This document shows, piece after piece, positions 25,504 through 35,855 of a DNA stretch of 64,000 nucleotides. Made by a program: the position numbers and the translations under genes. This DNA is from Clostridia bacterium UC5.1-1D2. GTDB lineage: Bacteria; Bacillota; Clostridia; Lachnospirales; Lachnospiraceae. Each line of letters begins with the position of its first letter. Positions within the stretch are counted from its first letter, which is position 1. Under the pieces are notes generated by a model that had not been told where the DNA came from, searched no databases, and worked only from the letters and a program-made list of their open reading frames with translations. The stretch covers positions 1 through 64,000 of the forward strand of contig BBZN01000003.1 of the NCBI GenBank assembly GCA_001304855.1, read 5' to 3'.

Positions 25504-26073
25504 ATGCGCAAGTTAATCAAAGTAATAGCGGTTCCGATCTTGTGTGGTATCGTGATAGCATCTTCGTTCTTTGTATCCGAATTTCACTCAGAAGGGGAAG
25601 ACGTTGTAGCAATACCTAGGGCCAGCGTTGTCGAAAAGACAGAACCGGTTATTACAGTTTTGCAAGAGGAATCCATTCCAATTGCCACTGAGGAAATGGA
25701 GGGATCAGAAGAAGTTATACCGAAAATGTCGAGAGAAGATGTAGAGTTAATCGCCCTAGTTACTATGGCAGAAGCCGAAGGTGAATGTGAAGAAGGAAAA
25801 CGCCTTGTTATCGATACTATATTGAATCGGGTAGATTCCGAACATTTTCCCGATACGGTATATGAAGTGGTTTATCAACCGAATCAATTTTCATCTATGT
25901 GGAATGGTCGAGTGGACAGGTGCGAAGTCCGAGCGGATATTTGTGACCTTGTCTATGAGGAACTGGAGTCAAGGAGCAATTACGATGTTGTATTCTTTAC
26001 GGCAGGAGAATACAGTGCGTATGGCGTTCCGATGTTCCAAGTTGAGAATCATTATTTTTCAAGGTATGAGTGA
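25504..26073 (+). CDS. SleB/CwlJ-type cell wall hydrolase, secreted
   Basis: 189 residues. An N-terminal signal or anchor helix (VIAVPILCGIVIASSFFVSEF) is followed by a linker and a Hydrolase_2 domain: the catalytic Glu sits in MAEAEGECEEGKRLVIDTILNR, then YQPNQFSSMWNGRVDR. SleB-family enzymes cut spore cortex or peptidoglycan. In an early phage position, far from the endolysin at 60512, it may modify the lysogen's wall or spore rather than lyse the cell. Confidence 0.75.
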   Translation: MRKLIKVIAVPILCGIVIASSFFVSEFHSEGEDVVAIPRASVVEKTEPVITVLQEESIPIATEEMEGSEEVIPKMSREDVELIALVTMAEAEGECEEGKRLVIDTILNRVDSEHFPDTVYEVVYQPNQFSSMWNGRVDRCEVRADICDLVYEELESRSNYDVVFFTAGEYSAYGVPMFQVENHYFSRYE

Positions 26074-26089
26074 AGAAAGGAGAATCATC

Positions 26090-26191
26090 ATGCGTAATCT
26101 TTTAGCATTTGTGTCTTATACACTGGCGGCAATGTCCGGTATCTGCTTTGTTGGTGGAATTGCAATTCTATCAACGGGAAGGGAGCATTGA
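26090..26191 (+). CDS. Tiny membrane peptide
   Basis: 33 residues, almost entirely one helix (LLAFVSYTLAAMSGICFVGG). SD GAAAGGAG. The next ATG is one base past its stop, indicating a coupled gene. Confidence 0.45.
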   Translation: MRNLLAFVSYTLAAMSGICFVGGIAILSTGREH

Positions 26192-26192
26192 T

Positions 26193-26357
26193 ATGGACGG
26201 TCTGGAGAATGTGATATCGGTACTGGACTATGTTCTGGATACTAAGAGAAAAAGACATATTATGGGAGGCATTCTGTTGAGTGTCTCCTTTCTTTTTGGC
26301 GGTTTGGCAATAACCGTAATGACAATTAAAAACGAGGAGGAAGAGGATGAGCAGTAA
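26193..26357 (+). CDS. Small membrane protein
   Basis: 54 residues: polar N-terminus, one helix (GGILLSVSFLFGGLAITVMTI), acidic tail. Its end overlaps the next gene by 11 bases. Confidence 0.5.
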   Translation: MDGLENVISVLDYVLDTKRKRHIMGGILLSVSFLFGGLAITVMTIKNEEEEDEQ

Positions 26358-26961
26358 AGGAATGGTTTTCCTTGCTTTTATTGCTGGAGCAGGGATGGGC
26401 TCTGTATGCACATGGCAACTGCTGAAACGGAAATATGAGTTGATTGCTCAGGAAGAAATTGATTCTGTGAAAGCGGCTTATGCCACAAGAGAGAGTATAG
26501 AAAAGGCCGGAAAGAGTTTCGTAGAAGGCTTTCGGGACGGACTTAAAGTAGCAGAAGACAGAACTCCGAAGGAAGAGGGTGATGTGGACTTCAAAAAGTA
26601 CGCATCTATCATCCGGAAAGAGGGTTATACGGATTATTCCAGAAGTGTCGAGGAAAAGAAAGGAGAGGCGTTTGTGGAAAAGCCTTACGTCATTTCACCG
26701 GAGGAATTTGGTGAATTTGAAGAGTATGAAAAAATCAGCCTCACTTACTATGCAGACGAAGTCCTGGCTGATGAAAATGATGAAGAGGTAGACGATGTGG
26801 ATGAAATTGTCGGCGAGGAATCCCTGAACCATTTTGGTGAATATGAGGATGACTCCGTATTTGTCCGAAGTGACCGGTTAAAGTGTGATTATGAAATCCT
26901 GCTTGACCAGAGAAACTATTCCGATGTTGTAAAAACAATGCCACATCGAATGGAGGAGTAA
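26347..26961 (+). CDS. Membrane-anchored acidic phage protein
   Basis: 204 residues. The N-terminal helix MVFLAFIAGAGMGSVCTWQLL anchors a long acidic cytoplasmic domain with EKPYVISPEEFGEFEEYEKISLTYYADEVLADEN. Common in Lachnospiraceae phages. The stop overlaps the next start (TAATG). Confidence 0.6.
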   Translation: MSSKGMVFLAFIAGAGMGSVCTWQLLKRKYELIAQEEIDSVKAAYATRESIEKAGKSFVEGFRDGLKVAEDRTPKEEGDVDFKKYASIIRKEGYTDYSRSVEEKKGEAFVEKPYVISPEEFGEFEEYEKISLTYYADEVLADENDEEVDDVDEIVGEESLNHFGEYEDDSVFVRSDRLKCDYEILLDQRNYSDVVKTMPHRMEE

Positions 26962-27509
26962 TGACAAAGAACGAGCTTAATGATGCATATTTTAACTGGA
27001 TGTATCAGCTTGTATTTGATGGAAGATATTCAAAGAAATTGTCGTATCAAAAGCTTTTAAGAGAGCTGCATCGAATCGAATTTACTTACAGTATTCCGAT
27101 GGATGGAAATCGGGCGGAAGATGGAGTGGATTTAAGGTATCGGTTTGGTTATGAAACCGGATACAGCAGCTCTATGGTTTCCACCTATTTGGATAATCGG
27201 ACTTGCAGTGTGCTGGAAATGATGATCGCGCTTGCGATTCGGTGTGAAGAACATATTATGGACGATCCGGACATCGGAAACCGAACTGGACAGTGGTTTT
27301 GGAATATGATTGTAAACCTTGGTCTAGGCTCTATGAACGATTCCAAGTTTGACCAGAATTATGTCGAGGACGTTATTCAGAGGTTTCTGAATCGAAAGTA
27401 TAGCCGCAATGGTGACGGTGGGCTGTTTACCGTAAATCACAGCCGATACGATTTGAGATCTGTTGAAATCTGGTATCAGATGTGCTGGTACTTAGACGAA
27501 AATACTTAG
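26961..27509 (+). CDS. Conserved phage protein of unknown function
   Basis: 182 residues, soluble. The conserved core reads LLRELHRIEFTYSIPMDGNRAEDGVDLRYRF, DNRTCSVLEMMIALAIRCEEHIM and GGLFTVNHSRYDLRSVEIWYQM. Found next to replication genes in related phages. No known activity. Confidence 0.6.
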   Translation: MTKNELNDAYFNWMYQLVFDGRYSKKLSYQKLLRELHRIEFTYSIPMDGNRAEDGVDLRYRFGYETGYSSSMVSTYLDNRTCSVLEMMIALAIRCEEHIMDDPDIGNRTGQWFWNMIVNLGLGSMNDSKFDQNYVEDVIQRFLNRKYSRNGDGGLFTVNHSRYDLRSVEIWYQMCWYLDENT

Positions 27510-27523
27510 AAGGAGAGACTACT

Positions 27524-27736
27524 ATGAGCCACAGCGAAGTAATGAAGTGGTTTGAACTTTATTTTCCAGATTATTCTGGAGATCGGATTGATATGTGGTT
27601 TCCAAATGGGAGAAACAGCATCCGTATCCGCCAGAAAAATGGTCAGGAGTTTATATTCACTTATCATAGCCAGAAAGATTGGAAATTTGAGACGATTACC
27701 AGCTTTCTGAATGGAATGAAGGGAGGAAAAAAGTAA
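27524..27736 (+). CDS. Small phage protein
   Basis: 70 residues, mixed alpha/beta, aromatic-rich (WFELYFPDY, IRIRQKNGQEFIFTYHS). SD AAGGAGAG. Unknown. Confidence 0.5.
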   Translation: MSHSEVMKWFELYFPDYSGDRIDMWFPNGRNSIRIRQKNGQEFIFTYHSQKDWKFETITSFLNGMKGGKK

Positions 27737-27737
27737 G

Positions 27738-27971
27738 ATGTGTGAGGTTATGAATTATATTTTTGGAAGTCTCAGCAATTCGGAGTCGGCAATCCGATCC
27801 ATTCGGAAATCTTTGAATAAACAGGCCCGCTATAACCGGAAATTAAGCACGATTGCTCTTATCATGACGGTTAATCTGGTTCTCCTGGAACTGGATCGTG
27901 TGGAGCAAAAAAAGAGGATTGAGAAACTGGAATCGACAATAGAGGAAATGAAGCGCGATAAAGGAGAGTAA
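27738..27971 (+). CDS. Small membrane or coiled-coil phage protein
   Basis: 77 residues: basic helix (NKQARYNRKLSTIALIMTVNLVLLEL) with a hydrophobic centre and a C-terminal coiled coil (RIEKLESTIEEMKR). Typically precedes the replication gene in this phage type. Confidence 0.5.
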   Translation: MCEVMNYIFGSLSNSESAIRSIRKSLNKQARYNRKLSTIALIMTVNLVLLELDRVEQKKRIEKLESTIEEMKRDKGE

Positions 27972-27978
27972 AAATGAG

Positions 27979-30900
27979 ATGATCGACTTTTTGATGATTT
28001 CCACACGTAGTACAAAGCGTGGTGTAATTGAAATCTATCCGAAGTTCATTATTAAGAAAAGCTCCGATCTGATGATTCGAGGTGGTGACTTCTACGCTAT
28101 CTGGATTGAGGAACGAGGTTTATGGTCTACGGATGAACAAGATGCTTTGCAACTCATTGACCGTGAACTGGATAGATACGCAGAAGAAAGCCGCCAGCGC
28201 TTTGACTCTGAGATTAAAGTTCTTCACATGTGGGATGCGGAATCCGGGATGATTGATTCCTGGCATAAATATTGTCAGAAGCAAATGCGAGATTCTTTCC
28301 ACATGCTGGATGACAAATTGATATTCTCCAATACAAAGACCGATAAAAAAGATTACGCCAGTAAAAAGCTGAAATATCCGCTTGAAGCTGGCGATTTGTC
28401 TGCTTATGACAAATTGATGTCTACTCTGTACTCTGAAACTGAGCGACAGAAAATTGAATGGGCTGTTGGCTCTGTTGTATGTGGAGAATCGAAAAAATTG
28501 CAAAAGTTTATGGTCCTGTATGGAGCTGCCGGAACAGGTAAATCCACAGTCCTCAATATCATTCAGCAGCTCTTTGAAGGATATTATTCGGTCTTTGACG
28601 CAAAAGCTCTTGGCTCATCCAGCAATTCATTTGCGTTGGAGGCGTTCAAGAGTAATCCGCTTGTTGCGATCCAGCATGATGGTGATTTATCAAGAATTGA
28701 GGACAATACCAGGTTAAACAGCTTGGTGTCCCATGAGCTGATGACCGTAAATGAGAAGTTCAAATCGACTTACTCCAACCGATTCAAATGCTTTTTGTTC
28801 ATGGGCACCAACAAGCCAGTAAAGATTACAGATGCAAAATCCGGTTTGATTCGACGGCTGATTGACGTATCTCCTTCGGGAAATAAACTGAATCCGAGAG
28901 AATACAAAGCGATTATGAAACAGATTGAATTCGAACTGGGAGCGATTGCATATCACTGTCAGGAAATCTATCTAAACAATCCTGGTCTATATGACGACTA
29001 TATCCCCATTGCAATGCTGGGAGCATCTAATGATTTCTATAACTTCATTATCGATTCCTACCATGTATTCAAACGGGAAAACGGTACAACCTTAAAGGCT
29101 GCCTGGGAAATGTATAAGACCTATTGTGATGAAGCAAAAGTAGGCTATCCGTTTTCTCAGAGAGTTTTTAAAGAAGAACTGAAGAACTATTTCCATGACT
29201 ACAAAGAGCGATTCAATATGGAAGACGGTTCAAGAGTGAGAAGCTATTATATCGGATTCCGGACTGAAAAATTCGAAGAGGAAACGATTGTGGAAAAACA
29301 GGAGGAAAAACCGTCATTATTACAATTTGATGCGGTCAAGCCCGTTTTTGATAAAGTGTGTTCCGATTGTCCAGCACAGTATGCAACGGACAAAGAAACG
29401 CCTTCTATGAAATGGGACAAGGTAAAAACGAAGCTGTCTGATTTGGATACTTCTAAAACCCACTATGTTAAAGTCCCGGAAAACCACATCGTAATTGATT
29501 TTGATATTCCGGATAAGGAAGGGAACAAATCCTTCGAACGGAATGCGGAGGAAGCAAGCAAGTGGCCGGCGACTTATGCAGAGCTAAGTAAAAGCGGAAA
29601 GGGGGTTCATCTTCATTATATTTATACGGGAGATGTGAAAAACTGAGTCGTATTTATGACGACCATATCGAAGTGAAAGTGTTCACGGGTAAAAGCTCAT
29701 TACGAAGAAAATTTACAAAGTGTAATGATTTGCCCATCGCAACGATTAGCTCTGGTTTACCGACGAAAGGAGAAGATAAAATGGTAAATTTGAAGCGATT
29801 AAAAGCGAGAAAGGGCTTAGAACACTAATCAAGAGAAATCTGAATAAAGAAATTCATCCGGGTACTAAGCCCAGTATCGACTTTATCTACAAAATACTGG
29901 AGGACGCATATTCCAGCGATTTGAGTTACGATGTGACAGACATGCGGAATGCGGTTTTGGCATTTGCTGCGAATAGTACGCATCAGGCCGAATACTGTAT
30001 TAAGCTGGTTAATAAGATGCAGTTTAAATCGGCAGACCCTTCCACAGCGGGGAAAAATGAAGAAGCAAAATTGGTATTTTATGACATCGAGGTATTTCCG
30101 AATCTGTTTCTTGTGAACTGGAAAATCGAGGGTGAAGGAAAGCCTGTGGTGCGTATGATTAACCCGACTCCAACGGAGATTGAGGAACTGATGCGATTCC
30201 GGTTGGTTGGGTTTAACTGCCGGCGATATGATAATCATATTCTGTATGCAAGACTCATGGGTTATACAAACGAGCAACTTTATAACCTCTCGCAAAAAAT
30301 CATCAGCGGCAGCCCCAATTGTTTCTTTGGAGAAGCCTACAATGTTTCTTATACAGATGTGTATGACTTTGCATCTGCTGGAAATAAAAAGAGCCTGAAG
30401 AAATTGGAAATCGAGATGGGTATCCACCATCAGGAGTTGGGACTTCCGTGGGATCAACCAGTTCCGGAGGAACTGTGGACCAAAGTTGCTGAATACTGTG
30501 ATAACGATGTAATCGCAACCGAAGCGGCATTCCATTATCTGAAGGCTGACTGGACAGCACGACAGATTCTGGCGGATTTGGCTGGTATGACGGTGAACGA
30601 TACAACCAATACACTTACCCAGAAGATTATATTTGGAAACGAGCGGAAACCACAGGATCAGTTCAATTACAGAAATCTCGCAGAGCCGGTACACTATCTT
30701 GATGGAGAAACCAAATCTTTCCTGGCCGAAGCGTGTCCCGAAATGATGGCACAAACGCATGGTGACGAAGGAAGCCTTCTTCCATATTTTCCTGGATATA
30801 AGTATGAAAATGGAAAATCGACATATCGGGGAGAAGAGGTTGGAGAAGGCGGCTATGTTTACGCAGAACCTGGTATGTATGGAAATGTGGCATTGCTGGA

Positions 30901-32075
30901 TATTTCCTCTATGCATCCGCACAGCGCAATCGCAGAGGTTCTGTTCGGCGTGAAATTTACGAGAGCTTCCGTGACATTGTGGAAGGACGAGTCAGCATCA
31001 AACACGAAGCTTGGGACGAAATCAATCATATGCTGGATGGGAAGTTGACGCCATATATCCAGAAGGTCATTGACGGAGAGATGACAGCAAAGGATTTAGC
31101 GAATGCTTTGAAGACGGCAATCAACTCGGTATATGGTCTGACTTCTGCTAACTTCGAGAATCCGTTCCGTGATCCGAGAAACAAAGATAATATTGTAGCC
31201 AAACGAGGAGCTCTGTTCATGATTAACCTCAAGCATGAGGTACAGGAACGGGGCTTTACTGTCGCTCACATTAAGACGGATTCTATCAAGATTCCCGATG
31301 CGACGCCGGAGATTATCCAGTTTGTTATGGATTACGGAAAGCGATATGGTTATACCTTTGAGCACGAGGCTACATACGACCGGATGTGCCTGGTGAATGA
31401 CGCCGTCTATATTGCCAAGTATAAAGACGGAAAATGGACAGCCACAGGAACTCAGTTCCAGATTCCCTATGTCTTCAAAAACTTTTCAGTGGCGAAGAAA
31501 TTGTCTTTAAAGATATGTGTGAAACCAAGTCGGTAAGCAGCGCTTTATATTTGGACATGAACGAGAAACTTCCGCAGCTTACAACCGAGGAAGAAAGGGA
31601 ATTAAGTGCTATTGATAAGGCTTGGCATAGCCCGGCTGGAGGAAAATCTCTTGAAGATGTTGCAGCTAAATATGGATATACATACGAAGAAGCAGGAGAA
31701 AGATACAGCGAACTTTGTAAAAAAGATGAGGCGACTCACAATTATATTTTCATTGGACGAGTTGGTCAGTTCTGTCCAATTAAGCCTGGAGCCGGCGGCG
31801 GTTTGCTCATGCGGGAAAAAGATGGGAAATATTATGCAGCTACCGGATCAAAGGGCTATCGGTGGTTGGAGTCCGAAATGGTTAAAGAACTCTCCAAAGA
31901 GGATTCTATTGATCGTTCCTATTATGACAAGCTTGTAGACGACGCAGTGGAAACCATATCCAAATACGGTGACTTCGAATGGTTCATATCCAACGATCCT
32001 TATATTCCAAAACCTAAACTCGAGGACTTTATGAACATTCCAGAAGACGCTGATGAGGAAATACCATTTAATTAA
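27979..32075 (+). CDS. SF3 helicase-PrimPol-family B DNA polymerase polyprotein (frameshifted)
   Basis: One replication protein of about 1,366 residues once four single-base gaps are closed (near 29636, 29788, 30975 and 31484, all in A or T runs). Domains: an SF3/D5-type helicase with Walker A GAAGTGKS at 182-189, sensor MGTNKP and arginine finger RRLIDVSP; an archaeo-eukaryotic PrimPol with VIDFD (505-509) and SGKGVHLHY (539-547), then KVFTG and SSLRRK; a family B polymerase with exonuclease motifs [16 protein letters not shown] and YCDNDVIA, palm motif [11 protein letters not shown], motif [10 protein letters not shown] and motif C KTDS, where the first Asp is Lys. No stop separates the parts after repair. 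It could unwind, prime and synthesise phage DNA alone. An internal ATG at 29781 with AGGAG might also release a separate polymerase. Confidence 0.8.
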
Positions 32076-32094
32076 AGAAGAGGAGAAGTATATT

Positions 32095-32580
32095 ATGGCT
32101 TACAAAAATGTACCCAATATCATTATTGAAAACGCAAGAATTATTTTTCGAAACTTCCGAGGCGAAGAGTCTAAATACAATCGGGCTGGAAACCGGAACT
32201 TCTGTGTCATCATCGAAGATCCGGAACAGGCGGAGAAACTCTCCAATGATGGATGGAATGTAAGAGTGCTGGCTCCGAGAGACGAGGATGAAGAGCCGAG
32301 ACATTATATTCAGGTGGCAGTCAGCTTCGAGAATATCCCGCCTAAGGTGTATATGATTACCAGAAAGACAAAAACACCGTTGGATGATGAATCCATTTCC
32401 ACTTTGGACTATGCGGAGATTCGGAATGTTGATTTGACGATTCGACCGTATTCTTGGGAAGTGAATGGTAAGACCGGAATTAAGGCTTATCTGAAGACGA
32501 TGTATGTCACCATCGAAGAGGATGAGTTTGCTGAAAAGTATGCGGAGGAAGAAGGCCCGGAAGAAGTTCCATTCCACTAA
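32095..32580 (+). CDS. OB-fold single-stranded DNA-binding-like protein
   Basis: 161 residues with an acidic tail ([11 protein letters not shown]) as in SSB-type proteins. Strands [39 protein letters not shown] and [12 protein letters not shown]-like segments suggest an OB barrel. Directly follows the replicative polyprotein, which supports an SSB role. Confidence 0.6.
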   Translation: MAYKNVPNIIIENARIIFRNFRGEESKYNRAGNRNFCVIIEDPEQAEKLSNDGWNVRVLAPRDEDEEPRHYIQVAVSFENIPPKVYMITRKTKTPLDDESISTLDYAEIRNVDLTIRPYSWEVNGKTGIKAYLKTMYVTIEEDEFAEKYAEEEGPEEVPFH

Positions 32581-32672
32581 CAAGCGACAAATAGGGTGCC
32601 TGATATTGCCAGCAAGGTAAATGTCCTAAGGCTAGAGGAAACAGCCCTTTATTTTGCGAAAGGAGAAAAGCT

Positions 32673-33560
32673 ATGGCATTTTGGAATCGGAAAAAGAAGC
32701 GAACCACAGCGAAACCGAAGATCAATGCTTCTATTTCCAAGGTCGAAAAACCAAAGAAAATATCAGAGAAGCACGACTTTGTAGTTCATAAAGAGGAACC
32801 TCAAGTAAGCTTATCACCGAAGCCGAAAATGAAAAATCTTCCCACTTTCAAACCCGACAGATATGAGAAAGAATTTATGAACATCTTTCGTCAACTTGTT
32901 TCAGAAAAAAACAGACCGTGGGATATTTGGAAAGACTTTATTGTTATGTCGGCTTGTTCTATATCAAATTCTGTGGACAAATCTCAATTTGATGAGCGAG
33001 AGAAACGATACTTGGATATCATTCGCCATTACAGTAAGTCAAAACAGGAACTTTTTCCACAGTTGTTTGCAAATCTGGTCATGTCTTTAGAAATGAATCC
33101 GGAGCAGGATTTTTTAGGAAAGATGTATATGAGCTTAAATCTTGGCTACGATGAGTTGAAACAAATATTTACTCCTTATGACATGTGTCGGCTTATGGCA
33201 AAAATCACTATTACGGATGTAACTGAGAAAGTAAGGAAAGATGGCTATATTACCATCAACGATCCATGTTGCGGAGCGGGAGCCAACTTGATTGCTGCTA
33301 TTCACGAAGCACGAAAGCAACTAGAAAAAGAAAATTATAATTATCAAAACCATTTATTAGTTTCCGGACAAGACATTGAAGAAGTTCCAGCTTTGATGTG
33401 CTATATTCAACTTTCTCTTCTAGGAATTGCTGGGTATTTTAAAGTTGGAAATTCTTTGATCAAACCAATGACTATGGCTGATGATTTGAAGAATTACTGG
33501 TTTACACCTATATATTTTTCAGATGTGTGGACTATGAGAAGATTATTTCACAGTATATGA
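32673..33560 (+). CDS. N-6 DNA methylase-like protein without catalytic NPPY motif
   Basis: 295 residues. After a basic N-terminal tail and a helical region, YDMCRLMAKITI and NDPCCGAGANLIAAIHEARK give the SAM-binding motif I of HsdM-type methylases, and SGQDIEEVPALMCYIQLSLLGI the next motif. The catalytic (N/D)PP(Y/F) is absent, so the protein may be an inactive homologue, a SAM-binding regulator, or truncated. SD GCGAAAGGAG. Lies between the SSB-like gene and the helicase. Confidence 0.65.
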   Translation: MAFWNRKKKRTTAKPKINASISKVEKPKKISEKHDFVVHKEEPQVSLSPKPKMKNLPTFKPDRYEKEFMNIFRQLVSEKNRPWDIWKDFIVMSACSISNSVDKSQFDEREKRYLDIIRHYSKSKQELFPQLFANLVMSLEMNPEQDFLGKMYMSLNLGYDELKQIFTPYDMCRLMAKITITDVTEKVRKDGYITINDPCCGAGANLIAAIHEARKQLEKENYNYQNHLLVSGQDIEEVPALMCYIQLSLLGIAGYFKVGNSLIKPMTMADDLKNYWFTPIYFSDVWTMRRLFHSI

Positions 33561-33582
33561 AAGTTTATGAGGAGGGATAAGC

Positions 33583-33747
33583 GTGAATGAACGATTGAAA
33601 GCATTAGAAAAAGAGCTGGATAGTCTGTTAAATATGGCTCCCATAGAAGATGACTGCACGAAGAATGAAAACGAGATGTATTCGGATATGGCGAACCTGA
33701 AAAACAGCATAACAGCGGTTCTTGAGGAGCAACGGAATGGCCGTTGA
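33583..33747 (+). CDS. Small coiled-coil protein
   Basis: 54 residues from GTG 33583 behind GAGGAGGG. Helical and acidic (RLKALEKELDSLLNMAPIED). The end overlaps the helicase start at 33737. Confidence 0.5.
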   Translation: MNERLKALEKELDSLLNMAPIEDDCTKNENEMYSDMANLKNSITAVLEEQRNGR

Positions 33748-34975
33748 ATTGTATGACTATCAAATAGCAGCAGTAAAAAAAATGAGAAATGGTTGTATTC
33801 TGTGTGGCGGCGTTGGAAGCGGAAAATCAAGAACAGCATTAGCTTATTACTATCTCCAGAATGGCGGAAATCCGGATTGCTTGATGGGGGTTGAGGATTA
33901 TGTTGCGATGGACGATCCCCCAAAGGACTTATACATCATCACAACAGCCAGAAAGCGGGACACGATGGAATGGGAGGGTGATCTTTCGCCCTTCCTTCTT
34001 TCGGTTCACGAGGATGTCAATCTATATTCAAATCAGATTGTCGTGGATTCCTGGAATAATATCAAGAAGTACGAGGATGTAAAGGATGCTTTCTTTATAT
34101 TTGACGAGCAGAGAGTGATAGGCTCCGGAGCTTGGGTGAAGGCGTTTTTGAAAATCACCAAATCAAATCAGTGGATTCTATTGTCTGCAACTCCGGGAGA
34201 TACCTGGCAGGATTATATTCCGGTATTCATCGCAAATGGGTTTTACAAAAACCGGACAGAATTCATCCGAGAACATGTGGTTTATAGTCGATTCAGTAAA
34301 TACCCAAAGATTGACCGATATTTGAATACTGGGAGATTGATTCGACTCAGAAATTGTATTTTGGTGAATATGGATTTCAAGCGTCAGACGGTTTCTCATC
34401 ACGAAGATATATTTGTTCGATACAGCATAGAGCGATACAAAGATGTTGGACGAACACGATGGGACCCGTATAAGAATGAGCCGATTGCGAATGCCGCCGG
34501 TCTTTGCTATGTATGGCGGAAAATCGTGAATACGGACGAGTCACGACAGATCGCCTTGATGGAAATTGTAGAGAAGCATCCCAGAGCCATTATATTTTAC
34601 AACTTTGATTATGAGCTGGAGCTTTTGAAGGGGTTGTTTCAAATTTATGAAGATGATGGGATTTTTGAAATCGCGGAGTGGAATGGCCATAAGCACCAGC
34701 CAATTCCAGAGTCAAAAAGCTGGGTATATCTTGTTCAATACAATGCTGGAGCCGAAGGATGGAACTGCATCAAGACAGATACCATTATATTCTACTCACA
34801 GAACTATTCTTACAAAATCATGCAGCAATCTGCGGGGCGAATAGACAGGTTGAATACGCCATTCAAAGATTTGTATTACTATCACTTGAAATCTCGTAGT
34901 GGGATTGATTTGGCAATTAGTAAGGCACTGAAAGATAAGAGAGATTTTAATGAATCGAGGTTTGTGAAGTGGTGA
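33737..34975 (+). CDS. SF2 (SNF2-like) DEAD-type helicase
   Basis: 412 residues. Q-like LYDYQIAAVKKM, Walker A GGVGSGKS near residue 26, motif Ia TTARKRD, motif II as FIFDEQ, motif III SATPGD, and motif VI QSAGRIDR. The order is complete for an SF2 ATPase, with a shortened C-terminal lobe. Such phage helicases act in replication or recombination. ATG 33737 gives the best start; the 5-residue longer form has no SD. Confidence 0.8.
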   Translation: MAVELYDYQIAAVKKMRNGCILCGGVGSGKSRTALAYYYLQNGGNPDCLMGVEDYVAMDDPPKDLYIITTARKRDTMEWEGDLSPFLLSVHEDVNLYSNQIVVDSWNNIKKYEDVKDAFFIFDEQRVIGSGAWVKAFLKITKSNQWILLSATPGDTWQDYIPVFIANGFYKNRTEFIREHVVYSRFSKYPKIDRYLNTGRLIRLRNCILVNMDFKRQTVSHHEDIFVRYSIERYKDVGRTRWDPYKNEPIANAAGLCYVWRKIVNTDESRQIALMEIVEKHPRAIIFYNFDYELELLKGLFQIYEDDGIFEIAEWNGHKHQPIPESKSWVYLVQYNAGAEGWNCIKTDTIIFYSQNYSYKIMQQSAGRIDRLNTPFKDLYYYHLKSRSGIDLAISKALKDKRDFNESRFVKW

Positions 34976-34988
34976 AAGGAGATCAACC

Positions 34989-35147
34989 ATGAACGAAGAG
35001 TATTTGGAAGTGGATTTTAAAAAGTATTGTAAAACCTGTAAACACAAGGAATTGGGAGAAAAATTCGACCCATGTAATGAGTGTCTGGATTATGGATACA
35101 ATCTCAATTCCCAGAAACCTATGAAGTGGGAGGAAAAGAAAAAATGA
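34989..35147 (+). CDS. Small four-cysteine zinc protein
   Basis: 52 residues. CKTCKHKELGEKFDPCNEC forms a short zinc knuckle. SD AAAGGAG. Ends overlapping the DUF5662 start (ATGA). Confidence 0.5.
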   Translation: MNEEYLEVDFKKYCKTCKHKELGEKFDPCNECLDYGYNLNSQKPMKWEEKKK

Positions 35148-35671
35148 GTTACCAATACGATCGATATTTGGCGCAGCATAAATCTAACGTTGAAGCAGGA
35201 TTTCGCTGGTTGCAGAAAAATCTCCCTAAGATCACGGAAGCCAGCGGCGCGGAGCATAATATCGTATTTGCACATGACCAATCCAAAACGGAGGCTGATG
35301 AATACGGCCCCTATGATATTTACTTTTATGGAGGAAATCGCTCTTATTCAGTAGTTGAGGATTTTAGAAAAGCTTGGTTATTACACATTCATCGCAACCC
35401 TCATCATTGGCAGTATTGGGTACTGATTAACGATGATCCGGAAGAAGGCGAAATCATTTTAGAGATGCCTTACTGTTATATTCTGGAGATGATTTGCGAT
35501 TGGTGGTCCTTTAGTTGGTTTAAAGGAAACTTGCTGGAAGTTTTCTCCTGGTATGAAGAACACAAAAACTATATAAAACTGCATCCGAATACGAGAAAAT
35601 TGGTGGAGGATATCTTAGGACGCATCAAAAATAAACTTGGGGAGGTGATGACGAATGAAATCAACAGATAG
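35144..35671 (+). CDS. DUF5662 family protein
   Basis: 175 residues. FAHDQSKTEADEYGPYDIYFYG and FRKAWLLHIHRNPHHWQYWVL are characteristic; the ordered His and Asp residues suggest an HD-like metal site, though no activity is known. Common in phages and bacteria. Start ATG 35144 chosen behind GGGAGGAA. Confidence 0.7.
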   Translation: MSYQYDRYLAQHKSNVEAGFRWLQKNLPKITEASGAEHNIVFAHDQSKTEADEYGPYDIYFYGGNRSYSVVEDFRKAWLLHIHRNPHHWQYWVLINDDPEEGEIILEMPYCYILEMICDWWSFSWFKGNLLEVFSWYEEHKNYIKLHPNTRKLVEDILGRIKNKLGEVMTNEINR

Positions 35672-35855
35672 TGTTATCGTGAGTTGGGATTTTTCTCATG
35701 GAAAAGATGTTGGTGTTCTGATTGTTGGAAAGCAGGAGAAAGGCAAAGTCGAAATCATCAACGCCTATCAGGGAGAAGAGGCCAAAGAAATTTATCAAAA
35801 GCTGGTATTCCCCAAATCAAAGAAAACCAGTTTTAGCAAGGAGAAAACCACATGA
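35655..35855 (+). CDS. Small phage protein
   Basis: 66 residues; overlaps the genes on both sides by a few bases. SVIVSWDFSHGKDVGVLIVGKQ begins like an RNase H-type strand pair, but the protein is too short for a nuclease. Unknown. Confidence 0.5.
   Translation: MKSTDSVIVSWDFSHGKDVGVLIVGKQEKGKVEIINAYQGEEAKEIYQKLVFPKSKKTSFSKEKTT

Noticed and set aside
29636-31490. Programmed frameshifts inside the polymerase polyprotein
   Set aside because: Four shifts, each at a short A or T run without a downstream stem or domain boundary; better explained by sequencing indels.
32581-32672. Possible riboswitch between the SSB-like and methylase-like genes
   Set aside because: About 90 bases with no clear conserved stem or terminator/antiterminator pair.
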